Shown piece after piece: positions 1 to 10,827 of a DNA stretch of 64,000 nucleotides. The notes below the pieces were generated by a model. It saw nothing but the letters and a program-made list of their open reading frames with translations, did no database searches and was not told the origin of the DNA. A program made the position numbers and the translations under genes. The DNA comes from Ipomoea triloba (taxonomy: Eukaryota; Streptophyta; Magnoliopsida; Solanales; Convolvulaceae), in NCBI RefSeq assembly GCF_003576645.1, contig NC_044924.1:27660099-27724098 (forward strand). Direction: 5' to 3'. The first letter of the stretch is position 1; every line of letters begins with the position of its first letter.

Positions 1-477
1 GCAGATTTATAATAACAATGTCAAATTTAGCCTTTCTTCCTCCCCTATAAATATATACCCGCCAAGCCACCATAACAGCAACAACACCACCACCACCATT
101 GAAATTTACATTATCTCTCTGATGCTCAGACCAGCAGAGATTTATAGCATCATAAAAAAGTATAATATCCTAACTTCTCCCTAAAACCTTCAATTTACTT
201 CCTTTATCTTTTCCCTTTGTATCTCATAATCAGCTTGGGGAAGAACATGTGGATTTATTGGTCATTTGAACCTTCATTTTCTTTTCTTTAATCCCTTGAA
301 TTTATTGTGTTTAAATTTTAAAAAATTGTTTCCATCTGAGTCAAAATTGTGATTGCTCCAAAATCTTTTGTTAAATGGCTCAAGCCATGCACTAATGAAG
401 AGCTTTCAAATGCTAATACAATCACAAAAGCATTTGCAACTACAAAATTGTATTGCCTGATGTTAAGAGTCCCACAT
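1..477. other. Non-coding flank at window start
   Basis: No convincing gene is seen. The stretch is AT-rich with a few short open frames that lack family resemblance. It ends where the 5' flank of a lost SAUR begins. The SAUR coding region that should lie here, on the minus strand, is absent, so this DNA replaced or deleted it. Confidence 0.4.
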
Positions 478-655
478 TGAAAATATAAGAGAGATTGAAT
501 GGTAGAGATCAAGATCAGTATAAACCTTATTATGTCTTGGCTGGACTGAATTGCATTCTTTGATGATCAAAATGCATATGCAAGTGATCCATTTAAAGTG
601 TTAAGAAGGCTAAGATAGACTGTAAGCTCTTAATGATATAAAGGAAGGCAAAACC
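478..655 (-). pseudogene. Orphan 5' flank of a deleted long SAUR gene
   Basis: This stretch aligns by eye with the 5' flank of the long SAUR at 1143-1577 (its flank is about 1590-1750): the same order of a GAGAGATTGAATGG block, a TTTGATGATCAAAATG-like block, a TTTAAAGTG TATA-like block and an AAGGAAGGCAAAACC block. No SAUR codons follow on the minus strand. At 656-715 the sequence switches straight into the segment normally found downstream of short SAUR genes (compare 3297-3350). A deletion that joined two SAUR flanks and removed the genes between them is the simplest reading. Confidence 0.55.
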
Positions 656-1142
656 TGTCATTATTGGAATAACGAACTAGAGAAGCCTGTTTCATAAGCA
701 GTAGTGAAAACCATGTTCTTTTGAAAAAATATGATCATTTGTCATAGATATAGCTGGAATGCATAACAACCGCGACAATTATTATTTTCAGGAACATCTT
801 TTGGCCTCATGAAACCATACTGCAACTATTGGGAAAGTAAAATAAAGAAAAGAGTACTATAGTGGTTACATGTAATACATAATTCAAGTACATATATATA
901 TTAGACAAAACTGTTCAGATCAATTAATTCTTAGAACTATTGTTCAGATTATATATATACACAGGCCTTAGTGAAGCAGAATGAAGAATCACTACGTGTT
1001 GATCATCTAAGTCAGTTATGTGAAAATAAAATTGAGTACAGGATGGGGAGGTAGGCAATATGGTATAAAATTTCTTGAAATTTGAAATCTATGGTTTGAT
1101 TTACATTTGAATTCTGAACTATACAAAAAATAATCAATATTG

Positions 1143-1577
1143 TCAGCAAACTAGCAATTCCTGATTTCTCAAGCCTTCCTGGTGCAGTGAAGCGGATGAA
1201 CACTGATATGATGCAACAGAGACGAGCAATGCATTCTCAAGTTCTCTGGATAAACCTCGGCTAAGAAGTGAAATGATGTAGTCCATGAAGACTGCATCAC
1301 ATGGTAGTGTAATAGGCCCATCACTTGGAAGTCCAAATTCTTCTTCAGACAAATTTAAGAGTTGCCTAATAATCTCGTTCTCAAGATAAGATAGAGGGAC
1401 TACAAACCGCTTCTGATCAGCTGTGTAGATAGCAAAATGACCCTTGTTAACTGCAGAGGAAGTACTACAGCTGTCTGCATCATCATTTTCTCTCGGGAAT
1501 GAAATCCTTTTTCTTCGGATAGCAGCAAATTTCTGCCATCTTCTTACAAGCTTGATGAGCTTCTTGGAACTGATCAT
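1143..1577 (-). CDS. Long SAUR protein (SAUR61-68 type), 144 aa
   Basis: Small auxin-up RNA protein. In Arabidopsis, SAUR proteins of several clades bind and inhibit PP2C.D phosphatases, which keeps the plasma-membrane proton ATPase active and promotes cell expansion; that role here is inference from family. The single exon is typical of SAURs. A basic N-terminus (MISSKKLIKLVRRWQKFAA) is followed by the SAUR core at about residues 45-110, with KGHFAIYTADQKRFVVPLSY, EEEFGLPSDGPITLPCD and a MDYIISLL block, then a longer variable tail ending LLVC. The ATG at 1577 is the only start that gives the conserved N-terminus. It is divergent from the short SAUR at 2424, and its counterpart in the right arm is 41697-42131. 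A TTTAAATA TATA-like box lies upstream at about 1693-1705. Confidence 0.93.
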   Translation of the reverse strand: MISSKKLIKLVRRWQKFAAIRRKRISFPRENDDADSCSTSSAVNKGHFAIYTADQKRFVVPLSYLENEIIRQLLNLSEEEFGLPSDGPITLPCDAVFMDYIISLLSRGLSRELENALLVSVASYQCSSASLHQEGLRNQELLVC

Positions 1578-2423
1578 GGTATTAACTTAGAAAATATAGA
1601 GAGATTGAATGGAAGAGAATAAGATGTGTAGAAAGCTTAAATCTTTGGTGGACAATGAATTGCAGTGTTTGATGATGAAAATGAATATGGAAGTGATCTA
1701 TTTAAAGTGCAGAGGAGGCTAAGACAGGCATTAAGCTCTTGAGGAGATCAAGGAAGGCAAAACCATGTGCTACCTTCAATCAAAAATATATGGGGCCTAG
1801 AGTGTGGCCATATATAGAGATATATAAATGAGGAACCACATGGTTATGTTTACCAATTATCACATTGATTCAAACAAATTGATTAAGCTACTTTCTAGGA
1901 AAATGCTATTAACTTTCTTGGAATGACAGAAGTGGTTGAGCTTTCCCCATCTATTCAATTTCATTGAAGCATGTGGGGAATGATGTTCAAAGACAGGTCT
2001 TTATCTACAAAGTTGTTTGTTTAATTTCTTGATGAGTTTTGGATGACAAAACTGTGTGGTGATGTCTCTTATCTTGCTAGCTGGCTGCCCTATATCCTTA
2101 TCTCTCACTTGCTAAGCTCTCTTGGAATAGCAGTAGTTAAGACATCCTATCTATTAGAAATTCTTGATGATTTCTGGGTGACAGAACCATGTGATGATGT
2201 TGTCTTATCAATTATCATGCTAGCTGGCTGTCCTTCCATCAAATATCTCTTAGCCACTCAATCCACCTCCCAAATGATCTATATAAACACACACAATTGA
2301 GTTAGTATTCACCCCACTCAAATATTTCCTTCACAACTACCATAGTTTCTGCATTCTAAAATTGTTTCTGTTCTATAGCATCTTTGATTTACACTGCCTC
2401 TGCTTTAAAAGAAACATCCCAGC
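1578..2423. promoter_or_regulatory. Shared bidirectional intergenic region of SAUR pair L1
   Basis: 846 bp between two divergent SAUR ATGs. It holds a TATA-like box for each gene (TTTAAATA read on minus near 1700; TATATAAA at 2280-2287 on plus) and a TGTCTC auxin-response-type hexamer at 2063-2068. An internal module is duplicated: 2030-2094 and 2163-2235 both run from a CTTGATGA start through a CATGTG-type block to GCTAGCTGGCTG. The same arrangement recurs in reverse at 40845-41696. Confidence 0.6.
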
Positions 2424-2714
2424 ATGGCGATTAGTATGACTCGCATTCTCCGTGCTAAGCAGGGCCTCAGAAGGTCTTCTTCAAGAACAAACAGAGAAGG
2501 TGAGGTCCCTAAGGGGCACTTTGCAGTTTATGTGGGCGAAAGCGAAAAGAAACGCTTTGTTCTTCCAATATCATTCTTGAACAACCCTTCATTCCAAGAC
2601 ATGCTAAATCAGGCCGAGGAGGAGTTCGGATTTGATCATCCAATGGGTGGACTCACAATACCTTGTCCCGAAGATACCTTCCTTGACATCATCTCTAGTT
2701 TGAATAGATATTGA
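2424..2714 (+). CDS. Short SAUR protein (auxin-induced 15A/SAUR21 type), 96 aa
   Basis: Single-exon SAUR of the short clade that includes soybean auxin-induced 15A/X15 and Arabidopsis SAUR19-24. The start [20 protein letters not shown] is clade-typical. The core spans about residues 28-92: [20 protein letters not shown], then [40 protein letters not shown]. Length is normal. Members of this clade are reported to be unstable, plasma-membrane-associated growth promoters that act through PP2C.D inhibition; that function is inferred here. It is head to head with the long SAUR ending at 1577. The right-arm counterpart is 40551-40844, which differs by only a few residues and one inserted codon. Confidence 0.94.
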   Translation: MAISMTRILRAKQGLRRSSSRTNREGEVPKGHFAVYVGESEKKRFVLPISFLNNPSFQDMLNQAEEEFGFDHPMGGLTIPCPEDTFLDIISSLNRY

Positions 2715-3487
2715 GATACAACAAAGAGCTTAGTTTAGTAGAGAAAAATTTTGCAGAGAGAGTATTCTTTACAGTTTTTTTTTTCTTTTACCTGTCTCAT
2801 GATCAGCTTGGAAACTGTAAATTTCACTGGTTATATGAAGGCCTATTGTGCACTAAATGTCTATATATCAGGAGACTTAGTTACACTAATATTATGTTTT
2901 CAAGAGATAATTGATGACTTCATGGAAAGTGTTATTGACTATCATAGAATCTACAATAACTTAGAAAATATCATACAATCTGCTCAATTTTTACCAAATA
3001 ATTTTCCAACTTATTTGCATGAATATACTATGTATCAGAAAGATCCTTAAGACTAGAACTTCCATTGGCTGCAATGTTTTTTGCTGTTTTGTCCCTATTA
3101 TGTACAAAAGTACTTGAAGCAAGTGCAAACAAGAGGAGGGACAACGTTAATGTTAACGTTATTGTAATTTACATCTGGTGGATTCCAATGCTAACTATTC
3201 TTGAAGTGCTTTTTGCAATGAAATTAATTATCTCTAAAAATGACAACTTCTTTAAGGTCAATTGGACATTTAAGAATGAACAATCAAGTCATTTCATTCT
3301 TGGGATAACTAGAGAAGTCCAGTTTCATAAGTAGTAGAGAAAACCATGTCCTTTTGAAATAAACTGGGACTAAGTATTTTTTTTTCTGTCATATTTAATT
3401 GTACTAAATATTCAAAGTAGATACATTAGACCAAACCGTAGTTTAAGGATAAAAGATTATTGATTTCAGATCATTTTATCTTTGATT
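2715..3487. repeat. Downstream segment repeated in the right arm
   Basis: No real gene is seen. The open frames at 3065-3334 and 2751-3050 have mirror copies at 39927-40202 and 40211-40411, but their reading frames are not kept by the other SAUR units. The sequence matches 39780-40550 in reverse, including the short GTTAACGTTA-type repeats near 3150. A shorter related piece lies at 33540-33730. Confidence 0.6.
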
Positions 3488-4993
3488 ACCGGACATATGG
3501 TCACTAGCTCCTCAGTCAATGACCCATTTCCGAAATGAAGAGGAAGAAACACAACCGATAGGATTACTTGTTTGAACAAACGTAGCTGAACGATATGACA
3601 GAGAATCATGATTAGTTGGAGGCTGCAAGGAAGACATCTTTAGCTGGTTGAACAAGGCTAAATCCTCGTCAGTCATCACCACTATATGCCCTTCTGGTTT
3701 GAAGACGGAATCAACAAATTTCTGTGGTCGAACCAGTTTCAGACATTGACTGCGTAGATAACCAAGTTCTATGCAAGTATAAGAAAATGGTTTTAGACAC
3801 GGATTAGGTAGCTGATTTGGGTCTCCGCAGTTATAACACACCCTCTGTCCTCCACGTCCTCCTCGACCACACCCTCGGGATCAGCCACCTCGATTATCGC
3901 TGCCGCCGTTCCCTTGTGACAGCATTGCTTTCTCCTCAACCATACTGTTCTCTGACATGTCTTCACTGTTAGTGTTACCTAATGCATTCTGGACCCTTGC
4001 AAAGACTTGATCCAGCGATTCTAACTCTTTGTCCTCCAACAATTGCGACCTGAGACCATCATATTCATTATCCAACCCCGAAATCCAACTAAACACAAGT
4101 AGTTGGTCACGTTGTTTCTTCATTTCAACCACGTCATTTGAGATGGGCATAGCAGCGCACAAAGCATCGCTCACATTCTTGAACTCATAATAATAAACTC
4201 TAATGTCTTGTCCCTTTTGAGATGGACAATAGACATCTTGAGACAATTGATACAATCTTCTTAGGTTATATGTCACACTAAACCATTTATGTACTAAATC
4301 CTACACTTCTTTCACAGTTGTACAATGCTTCATTAACAAAATTATTTTCCTGTCTATACAATTAATTATTCGAGACAAAATAACTTTATCATCATTTTTC
4401 CACTAACTAACCATCTCAGGAGATTTTGTTGGACACATTTCTGTTAAGTGTTATCCTTTCCCATGCCACCCAAATTAATCTTAATTAAAAACTCCCATTC
4501 ACCAAAATTGGACCCATCAGGTGCAAGCATCACGTCAATTAATTTAGATGGAGTTGACACTACTGTTATAGTACTCCCTCCCTCCATAAGGTCTCAACAT
4601 AAAGCCAACAAAAGAAAATAAACGAAAACTTCAACAAAAACCTTGAAACGTCACGCCACCCCTAGACCACCGTCAACATAACACACCATAAACCATACCT
4701 TTACTGAGACGAGACTAACAAAACCATTTTCTGCTGGAGAAGAAGCCGAAAAATCACTCACACGCCAACACTTGGAGATTCCAATGACGGCGAAATTTCT
4801 CCGATGAGGTCATCTCGTTGCTCCAACCAATGCCACTAGGTCACTCTCCCTCAATCTCACTTTGTTACCATGTATAAAGGAAAAACAGTACACTCGAGAA
4901 AAGATGTAGAGAACTTGTTGTACATATCAACTATACACAAGCTACCTATTTATACCAGAGTAAGAACAAGGAAATAGACTCTCAGCCACTCAA
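3488..4993 (-). mobile_element. Truncated Ty1/copia element, LTR plus gag to start of protease (left-arm copy)
   Basis: Read on the minus strand: an LTR-like end (about 4870-4993), a primer-binding-like TGGTAACAAAG next to it (near 4860), then gag and the first codons of protease, where the element stops. Gag pieces lie at 3881-4276 (UBN2-type gag with ISGLDNEYDGLRSQLLEDK) and 3512-3841 (zinc knuckle CYNCGDPNQLPNPC, then WVID). The protease motif is broken: the codon after Asp in the expected D-S/T-G is TGA. The right-arm copy at about 38338-39775 has the same truncation and the same TGA. No integrase, RT or 3' LTR is present. Confidence 0.75.
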
Positions 4994-5002
4994 TACTATC
5001 TG

Positions 5003-5440
5003 TCAGCAAACTAGCAATTCCTGATTTCTCGACCGTTCATGGTGCAGTGAAGCTGATGAACACCGGGATGAAGTAACTGAGGTAAGCAATGCATTCTCGA
5101 GTTCTCTGGATAACCCTCGGCTAAGAAGTGAAATGATGTAGTTCATGAAGACTGCATCACATGGTAGTGTAATAGGCCCATTGCTTGGAAGTCCAAATTC
5201 TTCTTCGGAAAAGTTTAAGAGTTGCCTAATGATCTCATTCTCGAGGTATGATAAAGGATAACAAACCGCTTCTGATCAGCCGTGTAGATAGCAAAATGAC
5301 CCTTGCTAACTGCATGCAGATGAAGTACTACAGCTATCTGCATCATCATTTAGTCTTGGAAGTGAAATCCTCTTTCTTCGGATGGCAACGAATTTCTGCC
5401 ATCTTTTCACCAACTTGATGAGCTTCTTGTTACTGATCAT
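5003..5440 (-). pseudogene. Frameshifted long SAUR
   Basis: Starts MISNKKLIKLV at 5440 and is clearly a long SAUR. Two lesions break it: a 4-base insertion in the serine-rich stretch (a GCATGCA-type duplication near 5313-5320, seen against 35178-35612) and a one-base deletion in the codons for the VVPL block (near 5258-5262). The right-arm copy at 37611 has the same one-base deletion but not the 4-base insertion. The C-terminal region, with an LPCDAVFMNYIISLL-like block, is still recognisable out of frame. Confidence 0.85.
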
Positions 5441-6204
5441 GATATTAAACTAGGAATTTGAGAGAAATGTAATTGAATGAAGAGAACAATATCAGTAGAA
5501 ACCTTAGATATTGGCTGGAAAAAGTTGGAGGTTTGGATGATCAAAATTCATACAGAAGTGATCTATTTAAAGTACTTAAGAGGATATGATAAGCTTTAAG
5601 TTCTTGAGTAAATCAAGGAAGGCAAAACCACGTTCCACCCAGTTGTATGGGGCCTTTTAGTTTCAATCAGAAATATATGGGATCTGGAATGTGGCCATCT
5701 GTTGAGACACAGAAATGAGGAATCACATGGTTTTGTTTCCCAGTCATCTCATTTATTCAAGCAAATTGAATAAGCTATTTTCTAGGTGAATGCCATGATC
5801 TTTCTGCACTCTTTCCTCATCTCTCATTTCATAGGCTTTCTCGGAAAGATAGAAGTAGTTAAGCTATCCCCATCTATTCAATTTCATTGAAGCATGTGGG
5901 GAATGATGTTCATAGACTGCTCTTTTTTCTTCTAACTTGTTTGTAGAAATTCTTGATGATTTTGGAAGACAAAACCATGTGGTAATGTCTCTTATCTTGT
6001 TAGCTGGCTGACCTCCCATCCAAATTTCTCTTAGCCACTCAATCCACCTCCCAATGGATCTATATATATTTACACATCTGAGTTAGTATCCACCACACTC
6101 AAGTAATTGCTTCACACAAACCATAGTTTCTACACTCACAAATTGTTTCTATAGCTTCTTCAATTAGCACTGCCTCAATCTATTTTCCACAAAAACATTT
6201 GCAG
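5441..6204. promoter_or_regulatory. Bidirectional intergenic region of SAUR pair L2
   Basis: 764 bp between divergent SAUR starts. It has a TGTCTC hexamer at 5986-5991, a TATATATA TATA-type box near 6060-6069 for the plus-strand gene and a TTTAAAGTAC TATA-like box near 5567 for the minus-strand gene. It closely matches 34443-35177 and 36904-37610 in reverse orientation. Confidence 0.55.
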
Positions 6205-6495
6205 ATGGCAATTGGTATGGGGCACATTCTCCGTGCTAAGCAAGGCCTTAGAAGATCTTCTTCAAGAACAAACAGAGAAAGTGATGTGCCTAAGGGGCAT
6301 TTTCCAGTTTATGTTGGTGAGACTGAAAAGAAGCGCTTTGTCATTCCGGTTTCATACTTGAAGGACCCTTCATTCCAAGAGTTGTTGTGTCAAGCTGAGG
6401 AAGAATTCGGATTTGATCATCCCATGGGTGGACTCACAATACCTTGTTTGGAGGATACCTTTATTGACATCATTTCTAGTTTGAATAGATCTTGA
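6205..6495 (+). CDS. Short SAUR protein, 96 aa
   Basis: Single-exon short-clade SAUR starting [20 protein letters not shown] at the ATG at 6205; the frame is open two codons further upstream but without an ATG. The core reads [40 protein letters not shown], then [20 protein letters not shown] proline replaces the usual alanine in HFAVYV, an odd change in a conserved strand, but all other core positions are kept. The closest copy in the window is 34152-34442 on the opposite strand. It is divergent from the broken long SAUR at 5003-5440, so this promoter pair now drives only one intact gene. Confidence 0.93.
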   Translation: MAIGMGHILRAKQGLRRSSSRTNRESDVPKGHFPVYVGETEKKRFVIPVSYLKDPSFQELLCQAEEEFGFDHPMGGLTIPCLEDTFIDIISSLNRS

Positions 6496-6537
6496 GAGAC
6501 TACAGACAGCTTAGTTTAGTGAGAAAAAGAAATTTTG

Positions 6538-6569
6538 CATAGATTTTTCATAGAAAAGTTCTGTTTGTA
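6538..6569 (+). promoter_or_regulatory. Candidate DST-like mRNA instability element in the SAUR 3' UTR
   Basis: About 45 bases past the stop, an ATAGATT block is followed 20-odd bases later by GTA, the two invariant parts of the DST element known from SAUR 3' UTRs. The same arrangement follows the mirror gene (complement of about 34080-34112). The GGA part of the canonical DST is not clear, so this is a candidate only. Confidence 0.35.
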
Positions 6570-7061
6570 TATTAATATTCAGATTGGGAAATGAAAATTT
6601 CAGTGGTTATACAGAGGCTTCTTTTCTGCTCTATCTACCCTGCTGCATATGGATATGGATGCATACTGTAAATGCTATATAATTGAATTTGATGAGTCTC
6701 CTTCATTCTGCTATATATTTTGGACTGGCTAGAGAATTGAGTTTTCATAACCAATGTAAGTTATGTCAATCTAAGATAAAAGGCACAGACAGATTGTTGG
6801 GCGGAGGCCAGTGGAGGACAAGTCCAGCATCAGGTGGTTAGGAGATTATTGGGCGGAGGCTTAAAGGTCCAAGTTCAACACCTTGCCTCTAAAAAATGTG
6901 GCGATATAAGAAAATAAAGTTACGTTTTGGTTACGAGCTACAGCTTTTTGTGTAGTAGCAAGCGCTTGATCTAACAAGTAGTATCAGAGTAAGACAGTCT
7001 GATGCGAGTAAGACAGTCTGATGCTGGGAGAATTGTTGGGCAAAGGCCTTTGATCCTAACA

Positions 7062-7345
7062 GAAATGATGTAGTCCAAGAAGACTGCATCACATGGTAAT
7101 ATAATAGGCCCATCACTTGGAGGTCCAAACTCCTCTTCAGACATTTCAAGGAGTTGCCTAATGATTTTGCAGTCAAGATAAATCAGGGGAACAACAAACC
7201 GCTTTTGATCAGTCGTGTACATAACAAAATGGCCTTTCCTATCAGCTTTGCCATTGTGTCTTGGAAGAGAAATCCTCTTCCTTTGGATGCCCCCAAACTT
7301 CTGCCACTTCATAGCCATGTTGATGAGTTTCTTGAAACTCATCAT
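7062..7345 (-). pseudogene. 3'-truncated long SAUR
   Basis: The start MMSFKKLINMAMKWQKFGGI lies at 7345, and the serine-rich spacer seen in other copies is shortened. The core is present: RKGHFVMYTTDQKRFVVPLI, then EEEFGPPSDGPIILPCDAVF and LDYIIS. At about 7062 the homology stops and unrelated sequence containing a tandem AGACAGTCTGATGC repeat (about 6990-7024) finishes the frame at 6971. The protein would lack the usual SAUR tail. It could still be translated as a 124-aa protein, but the sequence looks like a breakpoint. This marks the inner edge of the left SAUR arm. Confidence 0.7.
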
Positions 7346-8340
7346 GGTGTTAGCTTAAGAAAGTGTTTAAGTGATTAATAATCAAAATGAAGCGGTTTAT
7401 TTATAATGAGGAGGAGGCTGGAGACAAAAGTGAAGTTAATAAGTTACTTAGTTGTCCTATAAAACTTATAGAAATTATCAATTATGATACACGTAGATAG
7501 TATCAGTGTAAGGCCTCATAGATTTCATAGAGTTATCACTGTTGCTTGTCTTTTCTCCAGTTGTGACTATCCTTCTTGTAATCTTGTTCTACCTTCAACA
7601 ATATGACTCTAACAATACACCCAAAAAATAAAAAACAAAAATAATAACAAATACAAATTCACACGGTTAACTTTCAATACTTGTATAATAATCTAAATTA
7701 TATTTCAATAATTGACCTCAGCTCCTATTATTTAGATATGATATGGTTCGGACCGAACCTTACACTATTAGGCTATCCTTATTTTCCTAAATCTCTCTCA
7801 CTTTAAAAAATGGATCCACTTCCACATCACCCAATTTGCAATTCATTTACTATTCACACTACACCTCCTGCAAATCCAATCAACTCTCAAAAGTGGGTCC
7901 CAATTTCACATCACTTTAAAAAATTAATATCTTTTTCTCAATAAATATTATTTTCTTTTCAACATTATTAATTTATATCAATATATAAATTACATTTAAA
8001 TATTAAAAATAATAAAAATGAAAATCCAAAAACATAATTTTTTATATAAATTACTTTTAAATATTACAAAATAGCAATATTGAAAATCTAAAAGCGAAAT
8101 TTTTAAAAAACAATTTAAAATTTTATTTGTACTATGTATATAACCGAATGCAAATTATAATACGATTTGAATTGTAAAAATAAACTTCATAAATTCGAAG
8201 TAATTGGAATCATTAAAATTAACCCACGTACAAATTCGAAGACATTGAAATAACTCAAATTATACAAATTTAAAATCCGAAGATAATGAAATTATTAAAA
8301 GTTAAGAAATTACAACTAACCGATTCCATTGAAAGAAAAT
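7346..8340. other. AT-rich intergenic stretch, no gene seen
   Basis: About 1 kb with no credible coding region. It holds a short perfect odd-length palindrome GGTTCGGACCGAACC at 7745-7759. After it comes a stretch (7770-7960) that reads like the end of a PIF/Harbinger-type element, with GTGGGTCCCA and TTTCACATCAC blocks, leading toward the possible transposase fragment at 8345-8527. Confidence 0.35.
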
Positions 8341-8344
8341 AGAT

Positions 8345-8527
8345 TTATTCATTTATTTCGTCTCCACCAAACCGATTCCATATCTCCTCGATGAAGTCTT
8401 CTTGTAGTCGATGGTTTGTTGGCCTATTGCGAATCCTTGCATGATTTCGAATATAATCCTCTTTTCGAATGAAGTGGCTAGGACTATTTTCAGGTAGAGA
8501 TACATAACAATTCACACTTTCATTCAT
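8345..8527 (-). pseudogene. Possible PIF/Harbinger transposase C-terminal fragment
   Basis: A 60-residue open frame ends with HRLQEDFIEEIWNRFGGDE. This resembles the tail of plant HARBI1-like DDE transposases, where a block of the type LxxDLIEHIWxxFG is common. There is no start region and no DDE catalytic core in the window. The resemblance rests on one short block, so the call is tentative. Confidence 0.35.
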
Positions 8528-8564
8528 ATAATTAAAATCAATACTATAAGAATCTCTTTCATCC

Positions 8565-9130
8565 CACTACTAAAAAAAGGAGATACTACGTCAACGTCGA
8601 TTTTTCACTAACCGACGTAATAAGTCAATAAAATAAAATAAAAGTAATTATATCATTTACGACGTCGGTTTTTTGGAAAACCGACGTTGTATGTTGGAAT
8701 TTTTTTAAAAAAATAATTTTAAATGACATACGACGTCAATTCTTCGACGAACAGACGTCGTATGTTCTAATTTTTTTTTTTAAAAAAATAGAATGACATA
8801 TGAAGAACCGACATCGTATGTTCTATTTTAAAAAAATAGAAAAAATTAAATGACATACGACTTCGGTTCCATATGTTTTTTTTTAATTAGAATGATATAC
8901 GAATAGGAAAAAAAATTTTAAAAATAAATTATTGTTAAATACGACGTCGTATGTTCTATTTAAAAAAAAAATTAAAATGACATACGACGTCGGTTCATCG
9001 AACAACCGGCGTCGTATTTTTTTTTTCTTTAAATCAGAATTATATATGAATAGGAAAAAAATTTAAAAAAATAATTTATTGCTAAATACGACGTCGTATG
9101 TTTTCTAAACTTTTTATATTACATTTTTTT
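8565..9130 (+). mobile_element. CACTA-like terminus with subterminal repeat array
   Basis: Begins CACTACTAAAAAAAGG at 8565, a typical CACTA (En/Spm) tip. It is followed by repeated copies, in both orientations, of a motif containing ACGACGTCGGTT or its complement (about 8608, 8660, 8725, 8805, 8860, 8940, 8980, 9090), the arrangement of CACTA subterminal transposase-binding sites. No matching second tip is clear, and no transposase is seen, so this is one end of a non-autonomous or truncated element. Confidence 0.6.
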
Positions 9131-9950
9131 AATATTACTTAATATATTATAAATACAACACTTAGTATTGTTCTCTTTATTCGAATGACATACGAATAGG
9201 CAAACATCCGCAGCGGCAACAACGAAGTCTTAGGCGGAGGACGAAGTCTCGTTATTGTTCTCTTCATTCGCAGCAAGAAACAACAGGCGGACGACGACGG
9301 CGGCAGGGAGCAACATCCGGTGGCGGAGGATGACTGCAAGAAGCAATAGGCGGAGGAAGCAGGCGGTGAAGTATTTCGAGAAACGGAGGTGGCGGAAATA
9401 AAGTCAGTGACATTCAGAGACTCTCCCATCCGCTACTATTATACAACGGTGGCGAAAAGCCTTTTACAAAAGTAGCGGATGTGCAGTTTTGTTGAGATTG
9501 TGGCTCAATTTGCATGGACCATTTCTCCTATTTTGATGGCATTTGTACACGTTCTCCGTCTTCATTGCTCCTTCTTGCATTGCTGCGCTTTTCTCTCAAT
9601 TTTCATTGTATAAATAGTATTCCTTTTCTTTGTATTCAATGCACCACATCAATTCATTTCAATTCATCCTCTATATATCATTTCTCACGTTGATAATTAT
9701 ATATATATATATATATATATTTTTTCCTTGTTTACTCTTTTTAGAGTTTAATATATATATATTTTATATTTCTCAATTTAGTTATTTCCTTATTTGTCAT
9801 TTCTATATTGTCCTGATTATTTAACTTTTATAATTCTCAATTTTTGATTTTTCGCTTCCGCATTATTCCGCTATATTCCTAACAAGTTTTGTATTAGTGA
9901 GACAAATTAAGCTTCACTATATATAATGATGAAATATTTAATTTGTAGTC
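9131..9950. other. Intergenic, possibly CACTA interior
   Basis: 9190-9420 is unusually GC-rich for the region and contains purine-rich GGCGGAGG repeats. The open frame at 9139-9429 is low-complexity and not supported as a gene. An 8-base inverted repeat CCGCTACT / AGTAGCGG closes a small hairpin at 9430-9479. 9630-9900 is AT-rich with no gene. Confidence 0.3.
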
Positions 9951-9959
9951 TCTAATTCA

Positions 9960-10320
9960 CCTATCATTTTAGTGTGTTGTCTTTGTCCATTTTGTCAAAA
10001 GACAACACCGCAAAGACAATGGTTTAAATAAAAAACAACGATTTTATGTAACCGTTGTCATTGGTTTGTTGTCTTTAAGTGCAATTGAATACACAACATT
10101 ACAAAGACAATGGTTTTTTAAAACCGTTGTCTTTGTGCATTTTTTTTTATTAAAAGACAACAGTTTTATTTAACCGTTGTCGTTTGTGTGTTGTCTTTAA
10201 GCACACTTCAAAGACAACGATTTATTAAAACTGTTGTCTTTGCGCGTTTATTTTTTTTAAAAAAAGACAGATTTTATTTAACCGTTGTTGTTTGTGCATG
10301 TGTTGTCTTGGAATAAAATG
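9960..10320. repeat. Inverted and direct array of ACCGTTGTCTTTG-type motifs
   Basis: About a dozen copies of AAGACAAC(A/G)G and its complement TTGTCTTTG alternate over about 350 bp. This is again the texture of a CACTA subterminal region, but with a motif different from that at 8565-9130, so a second element is implied. No clean CACTA tip was found at either end. Confidence 0.5.
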
Positions 10321-10827
10321 AATAAAGGTTGTTACCAACAAAAATTAAACCCAAGACCCTCCTTAAACTACATACACCTTTGTCTACCAAACCACTACAT
10401 CAATTGATTATTTAAGCGCTGCTTAATGTATTTATTCCTACATTTGTGGGTAAGCTATTAGAAACCTTGTACAAAATATAAAAGGAAGACGCGCTAAGGA
10501 GAATCAAACCCAAAACCTCTCGCACATAGCACCAATGAAGTAGATCACCAAGCCACTTCATCACTACTTCTTTACTAAAAGGCTGCACATAATATTTAAA
10601 CACAAATTTCTGGATGGGCAGATTTACAAACTGGCCACCGGCAATCCGGTAATGACTCTAAAAGCTGGGTCTCCAATCTTACTTCTTCTAATATAGTTGT
10701 GTAGTGCAAAACATGAACAAATTATCCTATTTTGATCTATTAATGAATATCTTTGTATTTTTCATAATATCTTCCATTGAGGTTTAAAAATACCAAAAAC
10801 CCTTTCATTACAATTTCTTAACGACAA

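Noticed and set aside
3065..3334. 89-residue frame with a copy at 39927-40202
   Set aside because: The copy exists only because the whole segment is duplicated. The frame is not kept in the related segments near 35988 and 33540, and it has no family resemblance.
7745..7759. 15-bp palindrome GGTTCGGACCGAACC as an operator
   Set aside because: No gene lies nearby and there is no second copy. It is short enough to arise by chance or to be an element tip.
9139..9429. Serine/cysteine-rich frame
   Set aside because: Low-complexity translation of GGCGGAGG-type repeats in a GC-rich patch. No domain and no conserved start.
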